The notes under the pieces were generated by a model. The model saw only the letters and a list, made by a program, of their open reading frames with translations, did not search any database and was not told the origin of the DNA. A program made the translations under genes and the position numbers. Shown here in pieces: positions 25,501 through 33,678 of a stretch of DNA of 64,000 nucleotides. Each line of letters opens with the position of its first letter. Within the stretch, counting starts at the first letter, position 1. Origin of the DNA: DATLGB01 sp038258425 (GTDB taxonomy: Bacteria > Actinomycetota > Thermoleophilia > Solirubrobacterales > Solirubrobacteraceae); NCBI GenBank assembly GCA_038258425.1, contig JBBSPV010000005.1, forward strand, positions 1 through 64,000. Direction: 5' to 3'.

Positions 25501-26430
25501 ATGCCCCGGCTTCGTCTGGTGGTCGCCGTGCTCGCGACCACGCTCCTGCTTCCCGCCGCCGCCGGCGCCGCCCAGCGCGGCACCACCACGACGACCCAGC
25601 GCTACGGGCCCTTCGTCGTGCCCGCCAAGGGCAGGGACATGGGCGCCGGCCCGATGCAGGAGAAGATGGGCATGGGCGCCATGAAGACGTTCGTCCAGCA
25701 GACCGCCCCGCCGTGCCACGGATGCTCGATCACCCGGATGCGCGCGCAGCTCGTCGACGCGGCCGGCCGGGTCCAGAACTGGAACACCGGGGTCATGCTC
25801 CACCACATGGTGTTGTTCAACACGGCCAGGCCCGACCTGACGTGCGCGGGCGGGCGCTTCTGGAAGGAGCGCTTCTTCGCCTCGGGCAACGAGCGGACAC
25901 CGATGCGCCTGCCGCGGGGCTACGGCTATCGGATCGGCGCGAACGACTCCTGGCGGCTGCTCACGGAGCTCATGAACATGGACACGCGCCCGCGCACCCT
26001 GTACCTGCGCGTCCGCATGACCTACAGCACGCGGCCCCTGCGGCCCGTCACGCCGATGTGGCTCGACGTCAACAACTGCGGCAACTCCGAGTTCTCGATC
26101 CCCGCGGGCCGCTCGAACACCCCGTGGTCGTACACGTCGCCGGTGTCCGGCCGCTTCGTCGCCGCCGCCGGGCACCTGCACGACGGTGGGAAGCGGATCC
26201 GGCTCGCGAACGCGACCCGCCACCGGACCATCGTGAACTCCGTCGCGGGGTACGGCCAGCGCCGGCGCTACGAGGGCCACATCGCCTCGATGAGCGGTCG
26301 CGTCGGCCGCAACCTCGGGCGGGTGCGCGCGGGCGACACCCTGCGGCTGAACGCCGTCTACGACGCCCCCATGGCGCGTGACGACGTCATGGGCATCGTC
26401 ATCGGTTACCTCGCTCACGTGCGCCCGTAG
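25501..26430 (+). CDS. Secreted copper-monooxygenase-like / SURNod19-like protein
   Basis: 309 residues with a signal peptide ending near AAAGAAQ (residue 24). HHMVLFN near residue 101 and GHLHDGGKRI near residue 223 echo the His ligands of copper type II ascorbate-dependent monooxygenases. The arrangement with RLPRGYGYRIGANDSW and VFAA-type beta-sheet segments fits the stress-upregulated Nod19 (SURNod19, PF07712) relatives. A Cys pair (PPCHGCSI) and two more Cys may form disulfides. Copper binding is plausible; catalysis is unproven. Separated from the divergent hrpA by 106 bases; a strong hairpin follows the stop. Confidence 0.65.
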   Translation: MPRLRLVVAVLATTLLLPAAAGAAQRGTTTTTQRYGPFVVPAKGRDMGAGPMQEKMGMGAMKTFVQQTAPPCHGCSITRMRAQLVDAAGRVQNWNTGVMLHHMVLFNTARPDLTCAGGRFWKERFFASGNERTPMRLPRGYGYRIGANDSWRLLTELMNMDTRPRTLYLRVRMTYSTRPLRPVTPMWLDVNNCGNSEFSIPAGRSNTPWSYTSPVSGRFVAAAGHLHDGGKRIRLANATRHRTIVNSVAGYGQRRRYEGHIASMSGRVGRNLGRVRAGDTLRLNAVYDAPMARDDVMGIVIGYLAHVRP

Positions 26431-26471
26431 TCCCGGCCATCCGGGCGCGCGGCGTCACCGGCCGCGGCGTC

Positions 26472-26500
26472 CCTTCGAGCGGCGTGGAGCCGCTCGAAGG
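26472..26500 (+). terminator. Strong hairpin after the secreted protein gene
   Basis: A perfect 12-bp stem (CCTTCGAGCGGC / GCCGCTCGAAGG) with a 5-base loop GTGGA begins 42 bases after the stop at 26430. There is no T-tract, which is common for actinobacterial terminators. Confidence 0.6.
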
Positions 26501-26541
26501 CCGGGCCGGCGTCCGCCGCGCCCGGACGGCATGATGGCGCC

Positions 26542-27456
26542 GTGATAATCGAGGGTCGACCCGGGCGCGGCGGGATCCTCGCCGTCGGCGAGGCGCTCAT
26601 GGAGTTCCGCCGCAGCACGCCGGACGGAGCGCTCGCCACGCCCGGCGAGTGGGCCGGCCCCTTTCCCAGCGGCGCGCCGGCCATCTTCGCGTCGGTCGCC
26701 GCGCGCCTCGGCGCCCCCAGCGCCCTCACCGCCGCCGTCGGCGACGACCGCTTCGGGCACGCGCTGCTCGCCCGGCTGGAGGCCGACGGCGTCGGCACCG
26801 GCGCCGTCCGCGTCGCGCCGGGGCGCGCCACGGCCCTGGCCTTCGTCGCCTACGACGACGAGGGCGGCCGCGACTTCTGGTTCTCCGTGCCCGACTCGGC
26901 GGCCACGGACCTCGACGCGAGCGCAGTCGAGCGGGCCGCCGCCGAGGCCGGCTGGCTGCACGTCTCGGGGTCGACGGTCGCCTTCGGCGGCAAGCTGGGC
27001 GACGCGGTGGAGGCGAGCGCCGAGCGGGTCGCCGCCGCGGGGGGCCGGATCTCGGTGGACCCCAACCTGCGCCCCGACGCCCACCCCGACGCCCGTGCCC
27101 GCACGGCCCGCCTGGCTCGGCGCGCGCACGTGCTCTTCCCGTCGGCCGGCGAGCTCGAGGCGCTCGGGCTCGAGGAGTCCGAGCTCGCTCGCACCGCGCT
27201 CGTCTGCCGCACCGCCGGTGCCGCGGGCGCGCTGGTGTCGGGCGCCGGCCTCGACGGCGAGGTCCGCCACGTCCCCGCGCCGGCGGTCACCGAGGTCGAT
27301 CCGACGGGCGCGGGCGACACCTTCGCGGCGGCGTTCGTCACCCGGCTGCGCGACGGCGCCGAGCCGCTGGCCGCCGCACGCTTCGCGTGCGCGACCGCGG
27401 CCCGCTCCGTGACGGTGCTCGGCGCGATGCAGGCGCGCGTCGAGCCTGGGCCCTGA
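26542..27456 (+). CDS. PfkB-family carbohydrate kinase
   Basis: 304 residues, ribokinase/PfkB fold. N-terminal ILAVGEALMEFRRSTPDG, GAPAIFASVAARLGAP (family signature 1 region), AAVGDDRFGHALLARLEADG, SVDPNLRPDAHPD and the catalytic/anion-hole motif DPTGAGDTFAAAFVTR near residue 252 are all present. It resembles fructokinases and 2-keto-3-deoxygluconate kinases and phosphorylates a sugar hydroxyl with ATP. Its position at the end of the carbohydrate locus, convergent with the ABC importer, suggests a role in the same pathway. Start GTG 26542 with CATGAT 6 bases upstream as a -10. Confidence 0.88.
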   Translation: MIIEGRPGRGGILAVGEALMEFRRSTPDGALATPGEWAGPFPSGAPAIFASVAARLGAPSALTAAVGDDRFGHALLARLEADGVGTGAVRVAPGRATALAFVAYDDEGGRDFWFSVPDSAATDLDASAVERAAAEAGWLHVSGSTVAFGGKLGDAVEASAERVAAAGGRISVDPNLRPDAHPDARARTARLARRAHVLFPSAGELEALGLEESELARTALVCRTAGAAGALVSGAGLDGEVRHVPAPAVTEVDPTGAGDTFAAAFVTRLRDGAEPLAAARFACATAARSVTVLGAMQARVEPGP

Positions 27457-27458
27457 GG

Positions 27459-27509
27459 GCGCCGGCGCGCGGCCGCGGAGCTCGCGCCCCACGTCCGCGC
27501 GGCCGGCGC
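27459..27509. terminator. Bidirectional hairpin between convergent genes
   Basis: GCGCCGGCGCGCGG (27459-27472) pairs with CCGCGCGGCCGGCGC (27495-27509), with one bulged base, in the 59-base gap between the PfkB kinase and the binding-protein gene. It can serve both converging transcripts. Confidence 0.6.
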
Positions 27510-27515
27510 CGGGGG

Positions 27516-28502
27516 TCAGCAGCCGGCCTTGTAGACGGCGTCCTGGTTCTTGGCCAGGTTGTCCTTGTTGAGGATCACCGAGCCGGTCGCGATCTTCTTC
27601 TTGACCGGGTCGCCCTTGAGCGCCGCGACGGCCTGCTGGACGCCCTGGGCGCCGATGTCGGCGGGCTTCTGGGCCACGAGCGCCTGGATCAGGCCACCCT
27701 TGAGGTCCTTGACCTGCTTGGGTCCGGCGTCGAAGGAGACGATCTTGACGCCCGCCTGCTTGCCGGCCTCACGCAGGCCGCTCGCCGAGCCCTCCGCCGA
27801 GAACAGGTTCGTCGCGAAGATGCCCTTGAGGTCGGGGTTCTTCGCGAGCTGGGCCTTGACGATCGCCGCGGCCTTGTCCGGCTGGTCCTGGCTGAAGTCC
27901 TGCCCGATGTAGTCCAGGCCGAGCTTCTTGGCCTCCTCCTCGAAGCCCTTGGCCCGCAGGTCGGTGGTCGAGATGCCCGGCTTGACGTTGACCACGAAGA
28001 CCTTGCCCTTGCCGCCGATCTGCTGGGCGAGCGCCTTGGCCGCCTCGCGGCCGCCGCCCTCGTTGTCCGAGGCGATCTGGGAGACGGCGAGGTCGGGCTG
28101 GTCGAGCGTCGTGTCGACGAGCACGATCTTCGCGCCGCCGTCGGCGACCTGCTTGATCGGCGCGAACATCGCCTTGCTGTCGGTCGGGGCGATCAGCAGC
28201 GCGTCGGGCTTCTTGGCGGCGACGGCGTTGACGATCGGCGTCTGCAGCGAGGCGTCGAACTGGTCCGGGCCCTGGAAGTCGAGCTTGACGCCCTGCTTCT
28301 TGGCCTCGGCCTGGGCCCCGCAGTTCATCGTGATGTAGAACTCGTCGCCCTTGACGCCGGCGAGCAGCGTCATCTTGTAGCTCTTCTTGCCGCCGCTGCC
28401 ACCTCCGCCGCTGTTGTCGCTGCCGCACGCGGCGACGCCGAGCGCGAGCGTGGCCACGAGCGCGAGCGCTGCGGTCCTGACCGACCTGATGGTGCCTGGC
28501 AT
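27516..28502 (-). CDS. Sugar ABC transporter substrate-binding lipoprotein (FrcB/RbsB type)
   Basis: 328 residues. A lipoprotein signal peptide ends in the lipobox GVAAC, with the lipidated Cys at about residue 26 followed by a Ser/Gly/Lys linker. The mature domain is a periplasmic-binding-protein-like type 1 fold (Peripla_BP_4): VKGDEFYITMNCGAQAEAKK, KPDALLIAPTDSKAMFAPIK, IVLVDTTLDQPD, GIFATNLFSAEGSASGLREA and KIVSFDAGPKQVKDLKGG. It delivers a monosaccharide or polyol to the permease encoded upstream. An unusually strong Shine-Dalgarno (GAGGAGGAG) precedes the ATG, as expected for a protein needed in excess. Last gene of the minus-strand sugar operon. Confidence 0.92.
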   Translation of the reverse strand: MPGTIRSVRTAALALVATLALGVAACGSDNSGGGGSGGKKSYKMTLLAGVKGDEFYITMNCGAQAEAKKQGVKLDFQGPDQFDASLQTPIVNAVAAKKPDALLIAPTDSKAMFAPIKQVADGGAKIVLVDTTLDQPDLAVSQIASDNEGGGREAAKALAQQIGGKGKVFVVNVKPGISTTDLRAKGFEEEAKKLGLDYIGQDFSQDQPDKAAAIVKAQLAKNPDLKGIFATNLFSAEGSASGLREAGKQAGVKIVSFDAGPKQVKDLKGGLIQALVAQKPADIGAQGVQQAVAALKGDPVKKKIATGSVILNKDNLAKNQDAVYKAGC

Positions 28503-28549
28503 GTGCTGACTCCTCCTCCTCGGGGGTGACGGATGTGACGTGGGGGCGC

Positions 28550-29581
28550 TCATCGCTGATAGCGGGCGCGGCGGAGCTGGTCGAAGTACACGGCCGCGAT
28601 CAGCACGGCGCCGACGGCGACCTGCTGCCAGAACGGCTGGACGCCGACGATGACGAAGCCGTTGCGCAGCACGGCGGGGATGAAGACGCCGACGATCGTG
28701 CCGAGGATCGTGCCGACGCCGCCGAACAGGCTCGTGCCGCCGATCACGATCGCCGCGATCGCGTCGAGGTTGTCCGTCGAGTGGCCGCCGATCGACGTGG
28801 TGCCGAAGCGCGCGAGCGACAGGTAACCGGCCAGTCCGGCCAGCGTCCCGCCCAGTGCGTAGACCTTGATCAGGTGCCGGTCGACGTTGACGCCGCTGCG
28901 CCGGACGCCCTCGGCGTTGGAGCCGATGGCGTACGTGTAGCGCCCGAAGCGCGTCTGGGCGAGGATGATCGCGAAGACGATCGCGACGACGGCGGCGATG
29001 ATCACGAGGTACGGGATCTGGTCGAACAGGCGGCCGGAGCCGATCGTCTCGATGAGCTTGAACGGCACGTCGCGCTCGTCGACGCCACCCGTGATCAGCA
29101 GCGCCGAGCCGAGCGCCATCCCGAGCGTGCCGAGGGTGACGATGAACGGCGGGATTCGCGCCTTGGTCACGAGGAAGCCGTTGAGCACGCCCCACGCGGC
29201 GCCGCCGAGCAGCGCGACGGCCAGCCCGGCGAGCAGGACGCCCCAGCTCTGGCCGCCGAGCAGGTTCATGAACTTCGCCGAGACGACGCCGGTGAACACG
29301 AGCACGGAGCCGACGGAGAGGTCGATGCCCGCGGTGATGATCACGAACGTCAGGCCGGTGGCCAGCACGAGCAGCACCGCCGCGTCCGTGGCGATGTTGC
29401 GCGTGTTGGAGACGGAGAAGAACTCCTCGAAGCGCAGGACCGAGAAGACGACGACCAGCCCCACGAGGATGAGGAGGATCGACACGCTGGAGTTCGTGAG
29501 CAGGCGCCGCCAGGCGGGCTGGCGCGGCTCGGGAGCCTCGTCGAGGGTCTGGTCCTCGGGCGGGGCGGCGGGGGCGCTCAC
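28550..29581 (-). CDS. Sugar ABC transporter permease (FrcC/RbsC type)
   Basis: 343 residues, BPD_transp_2 family, with about ten hydrophobic segments. Landmarks are RNIATDAAVLLVLATGLTFV, ITAGIDLSVGSVLVFTGVVS, FVTKARIPPFIVTLGTLGMA-like VTLGTLGMALGSALLITGG, GSNAEGVRRSGVNVDRHLIK and GGTSLFGGVGTILGTIVGV. It forms the membrane channel of the importer, as a homodimer in related systems. Start GTG 29581 overlaps the ATPase stop as GTGA. Confidence 0.93.
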   Translation of the reverse strand: MSAPAAPPEDQTLDEAPEPRQPAWRRLLTNSSVSILLILVGLVVVFSVLRFEEFFSVSNTRNIATDAAVLLVLATGLTFVIITAGIDLSVGSVLVFTGVVSAKFMNLLGGQSWGVLLAGLAVALLGGAAWGVLNGFLVTKARIPPFIVTLGTLGMALGSALLITGGVDERDVPFKLIETIGSGRLFDQIPYLVIIAAVVAIVFAIILAQTRFGRYTYAIGSNAEGVRRSGVNVDRHLIKVYALGGTLAGLAGYLSLARFGTTSIGGHSTDNLDAIAAIVIGGTSLFGGVGTILGTIVGVFIPAVLRNGFVIVGVQPFWQQVAVGAVLIAAVYFDQLRRARYQR

Positions 29582-30369
29582 GACGTCTCCTCCTCGTGGA
29601 AGGTCAGCGCGCCGGTCATGGCGGAGACCACGTCCTCCATGCTCACGTCCTGCGGTCGCAGCCGCGCGACGCGCGCGCCGAGGCGCAGCACCTCGATCCG
29701 GTCGGCGACCTCGAAGACCTCGGGCATGTTGTGGCTGATCAGCACCACGGCCAGGCCCTGGTCGCGTACCCGCCGGACCTGCTCGAGCACGTTGCGGGTC
29801 TGCACGACGCCGAGGGCGGCCGTCGGCTCGTCCATGAACACGACCTTCTTGGCCCAGGTCACGGCGCGGCAGATGGCGATGCCCTGGCGCTGGCCGCCGG
29901 ACATGTTGGCCACGCGCGCGCCCGTGTCCTGGATGCGGACGCCGAGCGCGTCGAACGCCTCGTCGCTGCGGCGGCGCATCTCGCGGTTGTTGAGGAAGCC
30001 GAGCTTGCCCAGCGGACCCGATCGCAGCACCTCGCGGCCGAGGAACATGTTCGCCGCGGGGTCGATCTCGGCCGCGAGGGCAAGGTCCTGGTAGACCGTC
30101 TCGATCCCGAGGTCGCGCGAGGCGTGCGGCGTGGGGATCGACACCGGCTCGCCCTCGAAGAGGATCTCCCCGGCGTCGGGCGGGTGCACGCCGGTGAGCG
30201 TCTTGACCAGCGTGCTCTTGCCCGCGCCGTTGTCACCGATCAGCGCCACGATCTCGTTCGGATACACCGTGAAGCTCGCGCCGCGCAGGGCCTGCACGCG
30301 GCCGAAGCTCTTCACGATGTCCCGGGCTTCGAGCACCGGTACCTTGTCGTCCTGCGCGGGTGGCGTCAC
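29578..30369 (-). CDS. Sugar ABC transporter ATP-binding protein, single domain (FrcA type)
   Basis: 263 residues with one ABC domain, unlike the roughly 500-residue duplicated RbsA/XylG proteins; this matches the FrcA subtype. Walker A GDNGAGKST, Q-loop region ETVYQDLALAAEIDPAANMF, signature MSGGQRQGIAICRAV, Walker B KVVFMDEPTAALG and switch His in VVLISHNMPEV are all intact. It energises the importer. Start GTG 30369 overlaps the isomerase stop as GTGA. Confidence 0.93.
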   Translation of the reverse strand: MTPPAQDDKVPVLEARDIVKSFGRVQALRGASFTVYPNEIVALIGDNGAGKSTLVKTLTGVHPPDAGEILFEGEPVSIPTPHASRDLGIETVYQDLALAAEIDPAANMFLGREVLRSGPLGKLGFLNNREMRRRSDEAFDALGVRIQDTGARVANMSGGQRQGIAICRAVTWAKKVVFMDEPTAALGVVQTRNVLEQVRRVRDQGLAVVLISHNMPEVFEVADRIEVLRLGARVARLRPQDVSMEDVVSAMTGALTFHEEETS

Positions 30370-31388
30370 CCTGGTCCCTCCTGTGTCGTGGCCTCGGCCG
30401 GGAGGCAGCGGATGGCGTCCACCGATCCCTCGAAGGTCGTCCGCCCCGCGGCGTGGGGGACGAGCACCGTGCTCCCGCGCCGCAGCGGCAGCAGGTCCCC
30501 GGCCGCCGTGCGCAGCGCGCCCTCGCCGGCCTGGACGACGAGCACGGCGAACGACGGATCGCGCTCGACGGGGCCGAGCGCCGGCCTGAGCCGCTCGGCG
30601 CGGAAGTAGGGCGCGGCGGCGTCCGGCAGCAGCGGGGCGACGGACGCCCCGTCGCCCGCCTCGCGCCGCACGAGCGCGCTCGGGTCGGTGGCGCCGAGCT
30701 CGAGTGCGGAGAGCGCCGTCTCCCAGCCCAGCCCCAGATGCTCCGAGCCGTCGTGGACGCCGAAGGGCTGCCACTCGACTAGCACGGAGAGGTCGGTCGG
30801 CTCCTGGAGCTCGAGGAGCAGGATGCCGGCGCCGATCGCGTGCAGCGTGCCGGCGGGCACGAGCACCGCGTCGCCGGCCCGCACGGGCATGGGGTTGAGG
30901 GCGGCGAGCATCTCGTCCGGATCCTGGCGGTCGACCCACCCGCGCAGCGTCGCGGCGTCCGCCGGCTCGCGCAGGCCGAGATGCACGGCGCCGCCGGGCT
31001 CGGCCTCGAGGATGATCCACGCCTCCGTCTTGCCGAAGCCGAGGCCGAGGTGCTCGCGGGCGAACGCCCGCCCGGGATGGGCGTGGACCGGGAGGCGCTG
31101 CCCGGCGTCGAGCAGCTTGACCAGCAGCGCGGGCTCGGCGCCCCAGCGACCCGCGTGCTCGGCCCCGAGGTACGCCTCCGGGTCGGCGTGGACGAGGTCG
31201 CGCAGCACGCGGCCGTCCTCGAGGCGGCTGAGCCCCTCGGTGGGGTGCCCGAAGGACGTCGCGGTCGAGCCGATCCAGTCCTCCGGCCGGCCGTCCGCGC
31301 CGGCGGGGACGCCGCGCAGCGCGTCGATGCGGGCGCCGCCGCGGTAGAAGCGGTGGAACTGGTTCGGCGGCAGCACGACGGGCTTCAC
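30366..31388 (-). CDS. manA: Mannose-6-phosphate isomerase, class I (short form)
   Basis: 340 residues, type I phosphomannose isomerase, interconverting mannose-6-P and fructose-6-P with Zn. Metal ligands are visible: His102 and His104 in LPVHAHPGRAFA, Glu122 in KTEAWIILEAE, and His183 in VPAGTLHAIGAG. It resembles the short class I enzymes of Gram-positives. Located inside the sugar operon and overlapping both neighbours by GTGA, so the pathway probably passes through a hexose-6-phosphate; a related aldose-ketose phosphate substrate is possible. Confidence 0.88.
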   Translation of the reverse strand: MKPVVLPPNQFHRFYRGGARIDALRGVPAGADGRPEDWIGSTATSFGHPTEGLSRLEDGRVLRDLVHADPEAYLGAEHAGRWGAEPALLVKLLDAGQRLPVHAHPGRAFAREHLGLGFGKTEAWIILEAEPGGAVHLGLREPADAATLRGWVDRQDPDEMLAALNPMPVRAGDAVLVPAGTLHAIGAGILLLELQEPTDLSVLVEWQPFGVHDGSEHLGLGWETALSALELGATDPSALVRREAGDGASVAPLLPDAAAPYFRAERLRPALGPVERDPSFAVLVVQAGEGALRTAAGDLLPLRRGSTVLVPHAAGRTTFEGSVDAIRCLPAEATTQEGPG

Positions 31389-32392
31389 GGCGCGTGCTCT
31401 CCGCTGCCGCGGGCGACCAGCGTCGTCGGGACGGTGAGCCGCTGGGGCGGCCGGTCGTCCCCGCCGAGGCGCGCCAGTGCCAGCGTCGCGGCCTGCTCGC
31501 CCATCCGCGCCGGATCCGAGCGCACCACGGTGACGCCGAGCAGGTCGGCGAGCTCGAAGTCGTCGAAACCCACGAGCGCCACGGGGCGCTCGGCCCCGTA
31601 GACCGCGTGCAGGGCGCCGACCGTGCTGCGGTTGTTGGCCGCGAAGATCGCCGTCGGCCGGCGGTCCTCGGGCAGGGCCAGGAGGCGCTCGACCGCGGCC
31701 TGGGCGTCGCCGGCGGCGCGGTTGCCGGCCGCCACCAGCGCCGGGTCGGGCTCGAGGCCCGCGGCGGCCAGCGCGGCGTGGAAGCCGCCCATCCGCTGCG
31801 TGGCGGTGTAGAGGGCGGCGGTGTCCGCGAGGCACGCGATGCGCGTGTGCCCGGCGGCGAGCAGGTGCTCGGCGGCCTGGCGTGCCCCGCCGGCGTTGTC
31901 GAGCAGGACGGTGTCGGCCTCGATCCGGGCCGGCGGCCGGTCGAGGAAGACGGCGCTCGTGCGGCGCAGGTCGGCCGACATGTACCGGTGGTCGGTGCCG
32001 GCCGGGACCACGAGCAGGGCGTCGACGCGACGCTGGAGCAGGACGGTGACGAGCTCGCGCTCGCGCTCGGCGTCCTCGAGCGCGGACGCGGTGATGAGCA
32101 GGTAGCCGCGCTCCCGGCAGACGGCCTCGACGGACTGGGCGATGGCCGACCAGAACGGATTGGCGACGTCCTCAATGACGAGCCCGACCGTCGAGGACGG
32201 CTGTCCGGGCCGCAGCGAGCGGGCCAGGTCGTTGCGCTGGAAGCCGAGGTGGGCGACCGCCTCGGATACGCGGGAGGCGGTCTGCGCGGCGACGCCCGGC
32301 TCGTCGTTGACGACCCGTGAGACGGTCTTGAGGCTGACGCCGGCCTGCGAGGCCACGTCGCGCATGGTCGGACGCGCCGTCTTCGTGCTCAC
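31385..32392 (-). CDS. LacI-family transcriptional regulator
   Basis: 335 residues. N-terminal LacI helix-turn-helix (TMRDVASQAGVSLKTVSRVV, then NDEPGVAAQTASRVSEAVAH) with hinge LGFQRNDLARSLRPGQ, followed by a sugar-binding domain (VGLVIEDVANPFWSAIAQSV, VALVGFDDFELADLLGVTVV). It presumably senses the imported sugar or a phosphorylated intermediate. It is encoded within the operon, between the kinase and the isomerase, with two matching palindromic operators just upstream. Start GTG 32392; overlaps the isomerase gene by GTGA. Confidence 0.93.
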   Translation of the reverse strand: MSTKTARPTMRDVASQAGVSLKTVSRVVNDEPGVAAQTASRVSEAVAHLGFQRNDLARSLRPGQPSSTVGLVIEDVANPFWSAIAQSVEAVCRERGYLLITASALEDAERERELVTVLLQRRVDALLVVPAGTDHRYMSADLRRTSAVFLDRPPARIEADTVLLDNAGGARQAAEHLLAAGHTRIACLADTAALYTATQRMGGFHAALAAAGLEPDPALVAAGNRAAGDAQAAVERLLALPEDRRPTAIFAANNRSTVGALHAVYGAERPVALVGFDDFELADLLGVTVVRSDPARMGEQAATLALARLGGDDRPPQRLTVPTTLVARGSGEHAP

Positions 32393-32420
32393 TCGTCTCC
32401 ACCCCCTCAGGCGGGCCGCC

Positions 32421-32432
32421 GACAACGTTGTC
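32421..32432. promoter_or_regulatory. LacI-type operator, perfect palindrome
   Basis: GACAACGTTGTC is a perfect 12-bp palindrome with the central CG step typical of LacI-family operators. It lies 28 bases upstream of the lacI-type start, so autoregulation and control of the downstream importer genes is likely. Confidence 0.7.
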
Positions 32433-32461
32433 AGCCGCCGCGGAGCACCATACCCGGGATC

Positions 32462-32475
32462 TGACAACGATGTCA
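32462..32475. promoter_or_regulatory. Second LacI-type operator
   Basis: TGACAACGATGTCA shares the TGACAACG/TGTCA arms with the first site. Centre-to-centre distance is 42 bases, about four helical turns, suited to cooperative or looped binding. It overlaps the last codon of the FGGY kinase gene. Confidence 0.65.
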
Positions 32476-33672
32476 ACCGGGCCTCCCGGCCGGCGCTTCG
32501 GCGAGGGGCGCGCTTCGGCCCGCGAGGAGGGCGGCGCCCCGCGCGGTCGCCTCCCGCACGGGGGACCACTCGATGACGCCCAGCCGCCGCGCCTTGGCGG
32601 CCCGGGCGGCGTCGCTGCGGGTGCCACCGCCGGCGGCGACGATCCGCCCGTGCGCTCCGGCCACCGCGTCGCTGGCGGCCAGCCGCGCCGCGTTGGCCTC
32701 CGCCCCCGCCTCGAGCGCCGCCTCCCACGCGTCGGCGGGGCTCGCGTCCGAGAGCGCCGAGGTCGGGGCGACCTCGAGCTCGCCGCCGCTCAGCAGCGCC
32801 CAGCGGCCGGCCAGCACGTGCAGGCCGACGGTGACCCCAGCGCCGACCGCGTCGGCGATCCGGTCCGCGGGCAGCCCGGCGGCGAGCGTCCGGACGGCGA
32901 CCTCGGCCGTGCCCGAGGAGAGCAGGACGTCGCCGTCGCGGTCGGCGCCCGCCCCGACCATCGCGGCCAGGTGGTCGTGCCCGGCGATCGCGACGGCGGC
33001 GCCGCGGGCTGGTGGGAACGCCTCCCCCACGTGGCCGACCGGCACACCGGCCGGCACCGGCTCGGGCAGGAAGCCGTCGCGGACGCCGAGCCAGGCGAGG
33101 GCGTCGGGCCACCACGCCCGCTCGCGGAGCTCGAGCAGCCCGGTCCGCGACGCGAGCGAGAGCTCGGCCGCCTCGCCCGCGCCGAGGGCCCGGGCGACCC
33201 ACTCCGGGACGCCCAGCCAGCGCGCGGCGCCGGCCGCGGCGGGCAGGTGCGACCGCTGCCAGGCCAGCTTGCTCAGCGAGCACAGGGCGGAGGGCGGCAG
33301 CCCGGTGCGCCCGGCGAAGCCGCGCGCCCCGAAGGCCGCCGCGAGCTCCGTGGCCGCCTCGCTCCCGCGGGTGTCGTGCCAGGCGATGGCCGGCCCCACC
33401 GGCCGGCCGTCGCGCCCGATCAGGACGCCGGTCTCGGCCATGCCGGCGATCCCGACGCCCGTCACGGTCCCCGCGGGGCCGGAGGCGAGGGCCTCGGCGG
33501 CCGCGGCCAGCGCCGCGCGGACGAGCGCGTCCGGATCGATCTCCGCGCCCGTCCGGACCCGGGTCCACGGCGTGCGCAGGTGGCCCTGGCCGACCTCGGC
33601 GCCGTCGGCGTCGAGCACCACCGCCTTGCAGGAGGTGGTGCCGACGTCGAGGCCCAGGCGCAGCTCGCCCAC
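32473..33672 (-). CDS. FGGY-family carbohydrate kinase
   Basis: 399 residues, shorter than the usual 450-520. The N-terminal phosphate-1 loop LGLDVGTTSCKAVVLDADG, WHDTRGSEAATELAAAFGAR, AIAGHDHLAAMVGAGADRDG (catalytic Asp region) and SSGTAEVAVRTLAAG support the FGGY actin-like fold, with VAAGGGTRSDAARAAKARRL near the end. Substrate (xylulose, gluconate, ketohexose or polyol) cannot be read. The preceding aldolase-like gene stop is 6 bases away from its start, so it belongs to the operon; its 3' end carries an operator site. Confidence 0.88.
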   Translation of the reverse strand: MGELRLGLDVGTTSCKAVVLDADGAEVGQGHLRTPWTRVRTGAEIDPDALVRAALAAAAEALASGPAGTVTGVGIAGMAETGVLIGRDGRPVGPAIAWHDTRGSEAATELAAAFGARGFAGRTGLPPSALCSLSKLAWQRSHLPAAAGAARWLGVPEWVARALGAGEAAELSLASRTGLLELRERAWWPDALAWLGVRDGFLPEPVPAGVPVGHVGEAFPPARGAAVAIAGHDHLAAMVGAGADRDGDVLLSSGTAEVAVRTLAAGLPADRIADAVGAGVTVGLHVLAGRWALLSGGELEVAPTSALSDASPADAWEAALEAGAEANAARLAASDAVAGAHGRIVAAGGGTRSDAARAAKARRLGVIEWSPVREATARGAALLAGRSAPLAEAPAGRPG

Positions 33673-33678
33673 CCCGTC

